Source: Pseudonocardia sp. C8
GTDB taxonomy: Bacteria > Actinomycetota > Actinomycetes > Mycobacteriales > Pseudonocardiaceae
Direction of reading: 5' to 3'
Assembly: GCF_014267175.1 (NCBI RefSeq)
Contig: NZ_JACMTR010000001.1
Location: 70,574 to 134,573, forward strand
Length of the DNA stretch: 64,000 nucleotides
The notes below the pieces were generated by a model. That model was not told the origin of the DNA. It worked only from the letters and a program-made list of their open reading frames with translations, and searched no databases. The position numbers and the translations under genes are program-made. Positions 1-9,418 of the stretch are shown here, piece after piece; positions within the stretch are counted from its first letter, which is position 1, and the number at the start of each line of letters is the position of its first letter.

Positions 1-1
1 C

Positions 2-1246
2 TCGTCGGGTTCGGGGGACGGTTCGGCCGCGGACATGGAGAAGGCCCGAGCGGCGATCGAGCTGATCGGCGAGCTCATGCAGGCCCTCGGCGCGAGTCAG
101 GACGGTGTGGCGGCTTCGGTCCGGGAGTCGGTGCTGCAAGGCGTGGATCGCGGCCAGCTCGAGAAGCTTGGCGTCGACCCGGCGCTGCTGGACAAGCTGG
201 GTGAGGCCGGTGGTACCGCCCCACCCGGACCGGGTTCTGACGCGGAGTCGGGCTCGTCGGGCAGCGCCGAGTCCGGTTCGTCGGTGTCCGACAGCTCGGA
301 CACAGCCAGCTCGGGCACCCCCACTTCGGGGTCTCGGGACGCGGGTTCTGGCAGCTCGGGTGCCGGTGCGGGGTCTGAGTCCGCAGGCTCGGGTGCTGGC
401 GCTGGTTCCGGCGCCCGCGATGACGGGGCGAGTTCCGCGGGTGGGGCCGCGCCGAGTGGGTCGGGCGAAGGCTGGGAGGCCGGGGTCAAGACCCTGGCGG
501 AGAAGGCCAAGGCGGCCGCTGATGCCGACCCGGTCGCCGAGGACCTGGCCAAGACCCTCGAGGAGGCCGACGCCGGCGGGACGGGCGACGCACCATCGGC
601 GGACTCGTCGGCGGGTGGCGCGGGAGCCCAGCCGTCCGAGGACAGCAGTAGCTCCGGGGGCCAGGAGACAGGCACGGGCGATGGCACCCGCGTCGGCGGG
701 GACAGCGGTAGCGGGGGCGAGGCCTCCGGCGGTGGGATCTCGCGCGAACCCAGCCCGAACGGCGGATCCGGCGGGCAGCCCGGCGGCGACCGCGACCGCA
801 CCGAAGGTGCGGATCGGCCTGCCGACGGTGAGCAGCCCAGCGGGGACCGCTCCGGTGGAGACCTTGGCCGGGGCGCCGGGGATCAAGAGCAGGGCGCCGA
901 CGAGCAGCCGGTGGAGCCGGCTGGATCGGGTGGCGGTGGTGAGCAGCCGCGTGATCCGGAGGGGCAGGCGGCCCCGGCCGCGGCCGCGCCGCCGGCCGGG
1001 GGGACGGACACCGCGACCTGGGACAAGCTGGCCGAGTGCGAGTCCGGCGGTGACTGGACAACCAACACGGGCAATGGCTACTCCGGTGGCCTGCAGTTCA
1101 GTTCGTCGACCTGGCGCGCCTACGGCGGCACCGGTGATCCGCATGCGGCCAGCAAGGACGAGCAGATCGCGGTCGCGGAGAAGGTCCAGGCTGAGCAGGG
1201 CTGGCAAGCCTGGCCGGCCTGTTCCAAGAAGCTCGGCCTGCAGTGA
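2..1246 (+). CDS. Rpf-like (transglycosylase) cell-wall hydrolase, 5' end outside window
   Basis: The first ATG is at 35, but the frame is open with the same Ser/Gly/Asp-rich composition back to base 2, so the true start is probably upstream of the window. After a short helical stretch comes a linker of about 270 residues rich in Ser, Gly, Ala and Pro. The last 75 residues form a resuscitation-promoting-factor-like lysozyme fold, beginning [14 protein letters not shown]; the Glu in AECESGG is the expected catalytic acid. Conserved Cys residues in AECESGG and WPACSKK could form the family disulfide. The family cleaves peptidoglycan glycan strands outside the cell. As the first visible gene of a type IV secretion operon it probably opens the wall locally for the conjugation channel. 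The domain is clear; the conjugation role is inference. Confidence 0.8.
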   Translation, partial: SSGSGDGSAADMEKARAAIELIGELMQALGASQDGVAASVRESVLQGVDRGQLEKLGVDPALLDKLGEAGGTAPPGPGSDAESGSSGSAESGSSVSDSSDTASSGTPTSGSRDAGSGSSGAGAGSESAGSGAGAGSGARDDGASSAGGAAPSGSGEGWEAGVKTLAEKAKAAADADPVAEDLAKTLEEADAGGTGDAPSADSSAGGAGAQPSEDSSSSGGQETGTGDGTRVGGDSGSGGEASGGGISREPSPNGGSGGQPGGDRDRTEGADRPADGEQPSGDRSGGDLGRGAGDQEQGADEQPVEPAGSGGGGEQPRDPEGQAAPAAAAPPAGGTDTATWDKLAECESGGDWTTNTGNGYSGGLQFSSSTWRAYGGTGDPHAASKDEQIAVAEKVQAEQGWQAWPACSKKLGLQ

Positions 1247-1262
1247 GGCCGGTCGAGCGCTG

Positions 1263-2162
1263 ATGACGATCGGCAAGCTGAGCAGGGCGTCGGTCGCGGC
1301 CGCGATGGTGGCGACGGCGATGACGGGCGTGCTGCTGACCTCCGATGCCCCTCAGGGGGCTCGGGTGGTGGGGCTCGGGTCGGCCGTCGTGCGGGCGGCG
1401 GTCGACCCGAGGCCACCGGGCCAGGGGGGACCACCGGTACGCGGGCAGGCCGGCCCGATCGTGGGTGGGCTGTCCGCGTCGTCGGTCGGCGTGCTGGTCG
1501 TCGACGGCGGCCGCCACCAATGCTCGGCGGCCGTGGTCGCGTCCCGGTCGCGGCGCCTACTCGCGACGGCGGCGCACTGCGTATGGCTCGACGGGGCATG
1601 GCGGGTCGACGGCGCGGTCTTCATCCCGGGCTGGGCCTCGGGGGAAGAACCCCACGGGCGGTGGATGGTTGACACCGCCTATCTGCCTCCGGCCTGGACG
1701 CAGACCAATTCACCGATCGAGGACGTGGCCGCGGACACCGACTTCGCGTTCGTGTCCCTGCTGCCCCGCGAGGGGCGGCTGCCCGAGCAGGTCCTGGGTG
1801 CGCAGGGGATCCGCTGGTCGACCCCCGAGACGGTCGAGGTGGCCGCCCTCGGCTACCCCGCGCTGGGCTCGTATGACGGGCAAAGCCTGCGCGGCTGCAC
1901 AGGCGCGGCCACCGTCGAGCCGTTCGCCGCGGGAAAGCACGGCCGTCCCGCCGAGGTGCTGGCGCTGAACTGCGACATGACCGAGGGCGCCTCCGGCGGG
2001 CCGTGGGTGACCGGCCCGGACGCCGCGAACGGCCGGGGTCAGGTCGTCGGGGTGGTCTCCGGTGGGGACGACACCTCGCTGGTCTCGCCCCGGTTCGGGC
2101 CGGCAGCCCAGGCCATCTACGACGCCGCCGACTCCGCCTCACTGATCCACAGCCCGACATGA
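1263..2162 (+). CDS. Secreted trypsin-like serine protease
   Basis: 299 residues starting at ATG 1263, 16 nt after the Rpf-like gene. The N-terminus has a basic start and a hydrophobic Ala/Val segment (about residues 8-25), consistent with a signal peptide or anchor. A chymotrypsin-fold triad is visible: His105 in ATAAHC, Asp160 in DTDFAF and Ser244 in EGASGGP. Cys87 and Cys106 flank the His and can form the standard disulfide. It would act outside the membrane. Within this operon it may process surface or channel proteins or degrade wall-associated barriers; no substrate can be read from the sequence. The triad is certain, the role in transfer is inference. Confidence 0.85.
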   Translation: MTIGKLSRASVAAAMVATAMTGVLLTSDAPQGARVVGLGSAVVRAAVDPRPPGQGGPPVRGQAGPIVGGLSASSVGVLVVDGGRHQCSAAVVASRSRRLLATAAHCVWLDGAWRVDGAVFIPGWASGEEPHGRWMVDTAYLPPAWTQTNSPIEDVAADTDFAFVSLLPREGRLPEQVLGAQGIRWSTPETVEVAALGYPALGSYDGQSLRGCTGAATVEPFAAGKHGRPAEVLALNCDMTEGASGGPWVTGPDAANGRGQVVGVVSGGDDTSLVSPRFGPAAQAIYDAADSASLIHSPT

Positions 2163-2216
2163 CCCACCCACGACACGAGCGTCCGTTGCGTCCGTTTTCG
2201 GAGGAGGTGGCCGCCG

Positions 2217-3245
2217 ATGACCGCGGCTGAGCAGCACGATCGGCCCGCAGGCGGGCCGCGCACGCTGTACGAGCTGAACGCCATGCTCGGCTCCGCGGCG
2301 CGCTCACGCGCCCCTCATCTGGGGATTTCCGACCACGAGGCCATCGTCAACGTCACCGGGGCGGCCACGGCCGCGGGCGAGAACGAGCGGGACCCGCTTG
2401 AGCTGGCCGACGAGCTGGGCGCGGCCACCGCGGCCAGCCAGGCGCGGGCCGGCACAACGTTTCCGGAGCGGGGGACGCGACCGGTGTCCTGGCGGGGCTT
2501 CGGCGCGGTGATCCCGGTGCTGGCGGGCTCGGCGGGCGCCGGTGCGTCCGCGATCGCCGCGGCCATCACCGACGTACTGCAGCAGGACGAACGCTGTGTG
2601 CTCCTGGTCGACGCCGACGACCCGGGCCGGTCCGGGTTGACGTGCGCGTTCGCCGAGCAGGGCCCGTGGACCAAGATCGCCGGTGAGCAGCTCACGGTGC
2701 GCTACTCGTGGCGGGACTACGCGCTGGTCGCGCGGCTGGAGAGCTCGTTGCCGACGATCACGCCGGGGATGGTGCCGGTCCCTCCGGACTGGCTGCCCGA
2801 CCCACCCCCGGATCCGCTGCACGCCACGGTCGTCGATCTCGGTCACGGCGGGTGGCGGGCCGGGGCGAGCCCGCTCTACGGCGCGGGTGGCTGGCTGCGC
2901 CGCGGGCTGCCCGCCCAGCGGCCGATCCTGGTGGTGCGCGCCACCCGCCCGTCGCTGCGCCAGGCCGAGCAGCTGTTGGCCCGCCTTGAGCCCTGGGTCC
3001 GGGGCGGGGTCGCGGTCCCGGTACACCAGCTTGTCGTCAACGGCGCCCGCAAGTGGCCCTCCGGGGTCGTCGGGGCCGCCGGGCCGCGGGTTGCCGCCCT
3101 GCTCGACGAGGCGCTGTTCGTGCCGCACGAGCGCCGCTGGGCTCTGTCTGGCGTCACCGATGAGCCCAGTCCTGCGCGGGTGGTCGACGCGCTGCGCCCG
3201 CTGCTGGCCGCTTGGGGACTGATCCCCTCCCCGCGCCGCCGCTGA
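2217..3245 (+). CDS. MinD/ParA-like P-loop protein of the transfer operon (DUF6668-like)
   Basis: 342 residues, ATG 2217, preceded by a GGAGG about 11 nt upstream. Residues about 100-130 read as a strand followed by GSAGAGASA, a glycine-rich loop where a Walker A motif would be but with no Lys. It is followed by VLLVDADDPGRSG, which matches the second motif of MinD/ParA-type ATPases (LLVDxDP). The C-terminal half has a VVDLG motif and a ...VVNG element as in MinD-fold proteins. The family is recognisable as the uncharacterised SIMIBI-like proteins found in actinobacterial conjugation operons (tentatively DUF6668). Without the P-loop Lys, nucleotide hydrolysis is doubtful. Possible role: cytoplasmic assembly or positioning factor for the secretion machine. 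Confidence 0.6.
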   Translation: MTAAEQHDRPAGGPRTLYELNAMLGSAARSRAPHLGISDHEAIVNVTGAATAAGENERDPLELADELGAATAASQARAGTTFPERGTRPVSWRGFGAVIPVLAGSAGAGASAIAAAITDVLQQDERCVLLVDADDPGRSGLTCAFAEQGPWTKIAGEQLTVRYSWRDYALVARLESSLPTITPGMVPVPPDWLPDPPPDPLHATVVDLGHGGWRAGASPLYGAGGWLRRGLPAQRPILVVRATRPSLRQAEQLLARLEPWVRGGVAVPVHQLVVNGARKWPSGVVGAAGPRVAALLDEALFVPHERRWALSGVTDEPSPARVVDALRPLLAAWGLIPSPRRR

Positions 3246-3291
3246 GGTTCCCCACCCACCTATCCCACCCGGATGTCTTCGGAGGCCTGTC

Positions 3292-3597
3292 ATGTCCCTG
3301 CCGCACCTGCTGTCTGAGCTGCAGTTTCTGCCCGCACAGATTCCGAATCCCAGCCCGGTGGCACCACCCGGGTCGGGGGCGATCGAGCGTGTCGTGGGCT
3401 ACTTGCGCTGGATCGCGGGGGTCTCGGTGTTGGGGTTGTTCTTCGGCGGGATCGTCGCGGCGACCGCGGGCCGGTTGTGGGATCACCACGGGTCCGGGCG
3501 GCTCGGGGCACGCCTGATCGTCGGGAGCCTGGCCCTGGCGGTGTTGTTCGGGATCGGCCACATGCTGGTGTCGCAGTTCGCGGGGGGCGCGGCGTGA
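3292..3597 (+). CDS. Small two-TM membrane protein of the secretion operon
   Basis: 101 residues, ATG 3292 with GGAGG upstream. An N-terminal Pro-rich segment is followed by two hydrophobic helices (about residues 38-60 and 73-93) joined by a basic loop (RLWDHHGSGRLGAR). Size, two helices and position ahead of the VirB6/VirB4 genes resemble VirB2/TrbC-type pilin or small channel subunits, but there is no sequence motif that proves it. Its stop TGA shares its last base with the next start (3597). Annotated as an unknown membrane subunit. Confidence 0.65.
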   Translation: MSLPHLLSELQFLPAQIPNPSPVAPPGSGAIERVVGYLRWIAGVSVLGLFFGGIVAATAGRLWDHHGSGRLGARLIVGSLALAVLFGIGHMLVSQFAGGAA

Positions 3598-4445
3598 TGC
3601 TGGGCCGCACCCGCACCGGTGTGCGAGCGTCGCGCGGCGCGCCGCCGGCTGGCGATGGCGGCCGCCGCAGGGCGCTGGCGGTTCTGGTCGGTCTGGCCGT
3701 GGTGGCGCTGGTGGCGCTGGTGTGGGGCGTGATCTCGCTGGTCGGGTTGTTCTCCGACGCTCCGGGCCCGGCCGGACCTGGGCCGGGGCCGTCGGCGCCG
3801 GGGGTGGCCGGGGCCGGGTCGGGGGCGGCGATCGAGGCGGCGCTGGCGCGGGCGCCGATGCCGCCGGTGCCGGCGCAGGCGTCGATGCCGCATGCGCTGT
3901 CGATGCGCAGCGCCGGGGCGCCGATCACGCTGCCCCAGCCCAGCCGGGTGGCCGGTACGGCCGTGCCCATCGGGTTCCCGGCCGGCGAGGAGGGCGCGCT
4001 CGCCCAGGTCGCGGAACTGACCAAGGTCGGGATGGCGGGGGCGGACCCGCAGGTATGGGCGCAGGCCTACGCGGCGCTGGCCGAGCCGGGGGCGGCGCCA
4101 CCGGACCAGACCCCGCTGCATCGGGAGCTGGTGGCGCTGCGCCGGTCGGCGAACATGCCGGTGACCGGGACCCGGGACGGGATGCGGTTGTCCTGGTCGC
4201 CGACCGCGGCGATGGTCAAGGGCCGCACCGACGACGGCTCCTACGTGGTGGCCTGCGTGCTCGGCGAGCTGGTGGCCGACTACCAGGGCCGCGTCGTCAA
4301 CGCCGGATGGGGCAACTGCCTGCCGATGCGGCGGGTCGGTGACCAGTGGCGGGTCGCGTCCGGCCCGGCGGCGTGGGCGGCCCCGGCGCCGTGGCCGGGC
4401 AGCGACGAGGCCGTGGCGGTCGGCTACCGGGACATCGTCCGATGA
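3597..4445 (+). CDS. Single-pass membrane protein with extracytoplasmic domain (possible VirB8/TcpC-like)
   Basis: 282 residues from ATG 3597, one base overlapping the previous stop. A basic N-terminus (residues 1-27) is followed by one TM helix (about 28-50), a Gly/Pro/Ala-rich linker and a globular C-terminal domain of about 150 residues containing a stretch like SYVVACVLGELVADY. The topology (short cytoplasmic tail, one TM, extracellular alpha/beta domain) is that of VirB8 or TcpC channel proteins, which carry NTF2-like domains. Similarity is by architecture and position only. The stop overlaps the next ATG (ATGA), indicating translational coupling. Confidence 0.6.
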   Translation: MLGRTRTGVRASRGAPPAGDGGRRRALAVLVGLAVVALVALVWGVISLVGLFSDAPGPAGPGPGPSAPGVAGAGSGAAIEAALARAPMPPVPAQASMPHALSMRSAGAPITLPQPSRVAGTAVPIGFPAGEEGALAQVAELTKVGMAGADPQVWAQAYAALAEPGAAPPDQTPLHRELVALRRSANMPVTGTRDGMRLSWSPTAAMVKGRTDDGSYVVACVLGELVADYQGRVVNAGWGNCLPMRRVGDQWRVASGPAAWAAPAPWPGSDEAVAVGYRDIVR

Positions 4446-6193
4446 CCGCGGCCGCGGTGGTGCAGGTGTGGCCGGCCCAGCCCGCTCCCCCACCCGGCGG
4501 GGGTGGCGGTGGCGGTGTGGTTGGCGACGCTGTCGGTGACGCGGTGGGGTCGGTGGCGGCCTCGGCGTTCGACGCCGCGATGCAGAAGGTGTGGGATGCC
4601 GGGGTCTGGGTGCTCAAGGGCGGGTTCACCCTCGCCGACGACGTCTCCCGGGTGGACGCGAACGCGGTGATGGGCGGTCAGGGCGCCGGAGCGTTGTGGC
4701 CGTCGATGCTGTGGCTGTCGGCGACGATCGCGCTCGGGTTGTTCTTCTACCAGCTCACGGCGGTGGCGCTGCGCGGGGGCCGCGGGATGTTTCGTGCGTT
4801 CACCGGCCCGGCCCAGTTCGGCATCGCGATCGCGGTGACGACCGGGACGGTGGCCACGCTGCTGACCGCCTCCGACGAGCTGACCACGATGTTCCTGCGG
4901 ACCGGGCTGGACTCGACGAACTTCGCCGCCGTGCTCGACAACCCCGACGTGTCGGCTCGGGTCGGGGAGAACCCCGACCTCGGCGATGTCGAGGACGGTA
5001 TCCGGTCGATGCTGCTCGGTCTCGCCGCGGTGTTCGGGATCATCCCGGCCGGGATCGGGTTCGCCCTCCAGATGATCTTCCGGCAGGCGGCGATCCTGGT
5101 GCTGGTCGCGACGATCCCGATCTGCGCGGCCGGGCTGGTCGCTGACAGCACGGCCTCGTGGTTCTGGCGGGCGGCGCGCTGGATCCTCGCCGCGATCGTG
5201 ATGAAACCGGCCCTGGCGTTGGTGCTGGTCATCGGGGTCAACATCATGGGCCGGGCGCAGGGCGTGGCTGGGCTGCTGGCCGGGACTGCGGTGCTGCTGG
5301 TGGCGCTGTTCTGCCCGATGGTGGTGTATCGGCTGCTCGCGTTCGTCGACCCGGGCACCGGGGCCGGGATGGCCGTCCGCTCCCGCGGCGGGGCGCGGGA
5401 AGCGAGCGAGCCGGGCAGCGACAGCGGCACGAGCGAGGCGATGAACATCGCCCGCCACACCGAGCAGGCCTACCGGATGGGCAGCGGCCCGAGCGGCTCG
5501 GCCTCCACCGGGGGCGGCGGCGAGCTCGGCGGCACCACCGCCCGCCCGGCCGCCGCCGGGAGCGGCAACGCCGGTGCCGGTGTCGGTGGTGGTGCGGCTG
5601 GTGCGGGCAGTGGAGGTTCTGCGGCGGCCGGTACGAGCGGGCTGGGCATGGCCGGTGGGGCGGCCGGGGGCGCGGCGGTCGGCGGGTTCCTCGCCACGAA
5701 GGCCGCCGCGCACGCCGCGGCCGGCTACGGCTCCGCGCAGATGTCCCAGTCCGGGGTGGGGCATCCGGGACCGGCGCCGGCCGCCGGCCCGAGCAGCGCC
5801 CAGATCGGGTCCTCGGCCGGCGGCGGCTACGCGTCGGCCACGGCGAGCTCGGACTGGTCGGGCCCGCCGGCCTCGGGTGGTGACCACGGCCCGGTCGAGA
5901 GCGGCAGTCCTGCTGGGGACTCCGGGGGCCCCGGCGTCGAGCCGCCCGCGACCGAGGCGGGCCCACCCGAGGCCGGTCGCCCGGAGGGCGGCACCTCGTC
6001 CGCGGTGGCGGCGCCGAGCACGCCACCCGATCCACCCCGGTCGCCCCAGGCCGCCGCCTCTGGGTCGCCCGGCCCGGACTCGCCCGACCAGTCCTCTGCA
6101 CCACCGGGGCCGGGCCCCGCGGCCCCGCCGTCGAGCGGGCCGCCGGAGCCGGGCCCGCCGACCCGCCCTGACCCGCGAGGAGAGGAGCCCTGA
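4442..6193 (+). CDS. VirB6/TrbL-like polytopic channel protein
   Basis: 583 residues from ATG 4442, which overlaps the previous stop by 4 nt. Residues about 75-330 contain at least five hydrophobic helices, including SMLWLSATIALGLFFYQLTA and a run of Ile/Val/Ala-rich segments near residues 185-270. This is the signature of TrbL/VirB6 inner-membrane channel proteins. The remaining 250 residues are a Gly/Ser/Ala/Pro-rich cytoplasmic or surface tail of low complexity, as in many Gram-positive VirB6 homologues. It would form the DNA/protein conduit together with VirB4 and VirD4 encoded downstream. Family assignment rests on topology and neighbours. Confidence 0.75.
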   Translation: MTAAAVVQVWPAQPAPPPGGGGGGGVVGDAVGDAVGSVAASAFDAAMQKVWDAGVWVLKGGFTLADDVSRVDANAVMGGQGAGALWPSMLWLSATIALGLFFYQLTAVALRGGRGMFRAFTGPAQFGIAIAVTTGTVATLLTASDELTTMFLRTGLDSTNFAAVLDNPDVSARVGENPDLGDVEDGIRSMLLGLAAVFGIIPAGIGFALQMIFRQAAILVLVATIPICAAGLVADSTASWFWRAARWILAAIVMKPALALVLVIGVNIMGRAQGVAGLLAGTAVLLVALFCPMVVYRLLAFVDPGTGAGMAVRSRGGAREASEPGSDSGTSEAMNIARHTEQAYRMGSGPSGSASTGGGGELGGTTARPAAAGSGNAGAGVGGGAAGAGSGGSAAAGTSGLGMAGGAAGGAAVGGFLATKAAAHAAAGYGSAQMSQSGVGHPGPAPAAGPSSAQIGSSAGGGYASATASSDWSGPPASGGDHGPVESGSPAGDSGGPGVEPPATEAGPPEAGRPEGGTSSAVAAPSTPPDPPRSPQAAASGSPGPDSPDQSSAPPGPGPAAPPSSGPPEPGPPTRPDPRGEEP

Positions 6194-7725
6194 TGAGTGC
6201 CGAGCCGTCCGCGCGGGACCCGCGCATCTACACGGGGCTCAATCACAAGGAGGGGCTGGGCTGGATCGCCGGGATGACCCCGGTCCAGGCGTTCCTGGTG
6301 ATCGCCGCGTGTGCTCCGGCGATCCTGGCGATGTCGCGCAACCAGTGGTCTCAGGCGCTCGGCTGGGGCAGCGTCGCCGCGATCCTCGCCGTGCTGATCC
6401 TCGTGCCGATCCACGGCCGGCCGGCGTTCCGCTGGCTGGCTGATCTGATCATGTTCCAGACAGGAGTGTTGATGCGCTGGTCACCGTGGCAATCCCGCGC
6501 GGCCGCCGGGCTGGCCGGGGACCGCACCGAACCGGATCTGCCGGGGGTGCTGTCTCGGCTGGAGTTCCCCGACGGGCCCGAGTTTCACGGCGCGCGGATT
6601 TGCCTGATCCACGACACCGCCGAGGGCCGGTGGGGTGCCACGGCCAAGCTGACCCACTCCGGGGTCGGGATGCTGTCCACCGAGCAGTGCGAGGACCTCG
6701 CCCGTCGGCTCGGTTCAATGCTGGTCGGGCTCGGGCACCGCGAGGTCATCGACCGGATCTCGCTGCTGGCGCGCACCGTCCCCGATGACGGCACCGAGTA
6801 CGCCGTGTGGCGGGCCCGCCACGAACACCCCGACGCTCCGGCGCTGGCCCGGCAGGTCACCGCCGAGATCAACCGCGACGTGGCCTCGGTCAGTGTGCGG
6901 ACCGAGCTGTTCGTGACCGTCTCTGGCACCGAGGAATCCTTGCGCCGACCGGCCAAGGCCGCCGGCGGCGGCGTGCAGGGTCGCGCGTACGCGCTCTACC
7001 GGCTCCTCGAGGGCGTCGCCGATGGGCTCAAGGGCCTCGGCGTGCAGTCGGTGACCTGGCTGACCTCGACCGGGGTCGCCGAGGCGATCAAGACCGGGTT
7101 CAACCCGGCCACCGCGGCCGCCCTGAAACACCAGCACCTGGCCCACCCCGGCGCGGAGGGCACCGTCGGGCTGCCGATTTCGCAGGCCGGGCCCGCGCTG
7201 GCGCCCACACCGGCGGCACGGGCCTATCACCACGACGGGTTCTCCTCGGTCGCCTACGCCGTGCAGCCCCCGGAGTCCGGGACGATCTTCGGCTCGCTCG
7301 GACCGCTGCTGGCCGTCCGCACCGCCGGGGAGCGGCGCACCCTGCAGATCCACTACGAGGTGCTGTCCCAGGCCGCCGCCGCGCGGGAGGTGCGCTCGAA
7401 CCGGTTCCGCAACAACGTGCTGGTCGACGCCAAGGCCCAGCGCGGCTTCAATACCACCGCGGTCGACACCCGCCGCCAGGCCGGTGCCCGCGCGCAGGAG
7501 GCCGCCGTCGCCGCCGGGCACGCCCTGGTCCGGTTCACCGTCGCCAGCTCGATCACGGTGCCGTCGAACTGGAACGTCGAGGACCACGCCGCGCGGCTGG
7601 AGAACGACAGCTCGGGCCGATTCCGGCTGCTGCGCCTCGAACTCGCCCAAGACTCCGCGTTCGTGGCGGCCGCGCTACCGGTGGGGATCGGCCTGCCGCG
7701 CCTGACTCGGGCGTTCGACTCATGA
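6193..7725 (+). CDS. SCO6880 family type IV secretion protein
   Basis: 510 residues from ATG 6193. The N-terminus IYTGLNHKEGLGWIAGM is followed by two TM helices (about residues 30-48 and 55-75) and then a soluble domain of about 400 residues. This layout matches the SCO6880 family of actinobacterial conjugation operons, in which a PrgI/VirB3-like membrane segment is fused to a VirB4 N-terminal-like domain. No Walker motif is present; the ATPase follows in the next gene. It probably anchors the VirB4 ATPase at the membrane. The 3' end overlaps the next start (ATGA at 7722). Confidence 0.8.
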   Translation: MSAEPSARDPRIYTGLNHKEGLGWIAGMTPVQAFLVIAACAPAILAMSRNQWSQALGWGSVAAILAVLILVPIHGRPAFRWLADLIMFQTGVLMRWSPWQSRAAAGLAGDRTEPDLPGVLSRLEFPDGPEFHGARICLIHDTAEGRWGATAKLTHSGVGMLSTEQCEDLARRLGSMLVGLGHREVIDRISLLARTVPDDGTEYAVWRARHEHPDAPALARQVTAEINRDVASVSVRTELFVTVSGTEESLRRPAKAAGGGVQGRAYALYRLLEGVADGLKGLGVQSVTWLTSTGVAEAIKTGFNPATAAALKHQHLAHPGAEGTVGLPISQAGPALAPTPAARAYHHDGFSSVAYAVQPPESGTIFGSLGPLLAVRTAGERRTLQIHYEVLSQAAAAREVRSNRFRNNVLVDAKAQRGFNTTAVDTRRQAGARAQEAAVAAGHALVRFTVASSITVPSNWNVEDHAARLENDSSGRFRLLRLELAQDSAFVAAALPVGIGLPRLTRAFDS

Positions 7726-9413
7726 GCATCTTCGGCAGGCGCCGCCGCCCGGATCCGCGCGGTGCCGGTGTGTTGCTCAGCCAGTTCACCGACCTCGACG
7801 GCGTCCCGGTCCGCACGCCCCCCGAGCCCGAGCACGCTGTCGAGCAGCCCCGGCGCGGGCGCGGCCGGCAGCGGGTCAACCGCCCCACCGGGCCCCGCCA
7901 GGGGCACCGCGAGCCCGGCCGCGGGTGGTCCGCGGTCGACGCCTCGCGGCGGGCCCCGGTCTACCGGGCCACCACCGCCCAGATCGGTGGGCTGTTCCCG
8001 CTGCTGGCCTCCAACGGCGTGCCTGCGGTCGGGGCCCGGCTGGGCTATGACACCCAGTCCGGGGGCGCGTTCTACGTCCATCCCACCGAGTGGGTGCTGC
8101 GTGGCATGGTGACCAACCCGAACCTGGCGATCTTCGGCGAGCCCGGTCGCGGCAAGTCGTCCACGGTGCTGGCCATGATCCTGCGGCTGTCGCAGTTCGG
8201 GGTGCGCACCTTGATCTCCGGGGACGTCAAGGGCGAGTACACGCCGCTGCTGCGCGCGCTCGGCATCACCCCGATCGCGCTCGGTCGGGGGAGCCCGCGC
8301 CGGCTCAACGCGCTGGATCTCGGCCCGATCCGGGGCCGCTGGGCCGGTTGGGGCGTCGAGCGTCAGCGCGAGGAGCTCACCGGGATCCTGTCGCGCTGGA
8401 CCCGGTTGCTCACCGCCCTGGCCGAGGCCCAGGGCTACAGTCCCACGGTCACCGACGAGCTGGTCATCTCGACGGTCTTGCATCGCCTGGTCGGGGCCGC
8501 CGACGGCTACAGCGAGCTGCGCCCGATCACCATCCCGCAGGTCGTCGACCAGCTCGCCCGCCCCGACGACGACCTGTGGCAGGCCACCCGGTTCGCCTCG
8601 CACCGCCAGTTCGTCGACCACACCCGCCAGATCACCGACGCGCTGTCCAACCTCGTCGTCGGTCCGCTGGCCGGGCTGTTCGACGAGCCCACCAACTTCG
8701 ACCTGGACTGGGACGCCCCGGTGCAGTCGATGGACCTGTCGCTGCTGCGCGCCCGCGGTGATGAGGCCATCGCGGTCGCGCTGACCTGCCTCGGCTCGTG
8801 GTCGTCGATGATCACCGACCTGCAGGACGACGGCGATGTCCGCATCGTCGTCCGCGACGAGGTCTGGCGGCAGATGCGCCTCGGGCTGCGCGCGGTCCAG
8901 GCCGTCGACTCGGACCTGCGCCTGTCTCGGGCCGAACGCAAGGTCCAGCTGCTGGTCATGCACAAGCCCTCCGACCTGCTCTCGGTCGGGGCCGTGGGCT
9001 CCCAGGAAGTCTCGATCGCCAAGGACCTGCTGGCCTTGTGCTCCACCCGGATCCTGCTCGGCCAGTCGACCCGTGTCGGCGACGAACTCGCAGACGAGCT
9101 CGGGCTGTCCGAACGCGAGCAGGCGGTGCTCACCGGGTGGGCGATGGAAGGCCAGGGCCGTGCGCTGTGGAAGCTGGAGAACTCGCCCGGCATGAAGATC
9201 CAGACGGTGCTGTCGGCGACCGAACGAACCATCTTCGACACCAACGCCGGTCTCCGCACCACCTCCGACACCCCCGACCACGCCACCCCGGGCGCCGGGG
9301 GTCGTCGGCCGTGGCTGGTTGCCGTCTCGGACCACGCCGCCGGTCACACCGACCCTGGCGGGGACACCGGCGCTCCGACCTCGTCGCTCAACGGCACGGC
9401 CACGCGTCGGTGA
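7722..9413 (+). CDS. VirB4-like type IV secretion ATPase
   Basis: 563 residues from ATG 7722, overlapping the SCO6880 gene by 4 nt. A basic disordered N-terminus (residues 5-70) precedes the ATPase core. Walker A is GEPGRGKSS (residues 139-147); the Walker B strand with catalytic Glu is RIVVRDEVW further on, followed by a conserved LLVMHKPSD segment and an ILLGQ strand as in VirB4/TraC and FtsK-HerA ATPases. It should hydrolyse ATP at the inner face of the membrane to assemble the channel and drive substrate transfer. The split of the VirB4 N-domain into the preceding gene is typical of actinobacterial systems. Confidence 0.88.
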   Translation: MSIFGRRRRPDPRGAGVLLSQFTDLDGVPVRTPPEPEHAVEQPRRGRGRQRVNRPTGPRQGHREPGRGWSAVDASRRAPVYRATTAQIGGLFPLLASNGVPAVGARLGYDTQSGGAFYVHPTEWVLRGMVTNPNLAIFGEPGRGKSSTVLAMILRLSQFGVRTLISGDVKGEYTPLLRALGITPIALGRGSPRRLNALDLGPIRGRWAGWGVERQREELTGILSRWTRLLTALAEAQGYSPTVTDELVISTVLHRLVGAADGYSELRPITIPQVVDQLARPDDDLWQATRFASHRQFVDHTRQITDALSNLVVGPLAGLFDEPTNFDLDWDAPVQSMDLSLLRARGDEAIAVALTCLGSWSSMITDLQDDGDVRIVVRDEVWRQMRLGLRAVQAVDSDLRLSRAERKVQLLVMHKPSDLLSVGAVGSQEVSIAKDLLALCSTRILLGQSTRVGDELADELGLSEREQAVLTGWAMEGQGRALWKLENSPGMKIQTVLSATERTIFDTNAGLRTTSDTPDHATPGAGGRRPWLVAVSDHAAGHTDPGGDTGAPTSSLNGTATRR

Positions 9414-9418
9414 GCTAG

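Noticed and set aside
105..1262. Long plus-strand open frame running into the protease gene
   Set aside because: Arg/Pro-rich translation without domains in the shadow of the Rpf-like gene; the protease has its own start at 1263 with a signal peptide.
6807..7721. N-terminal extension of the VirB4 frame
   Set aside because: Lies entirely inside the SCO6880-type gene; the ATGA overlap at 7722 gives the normal start.
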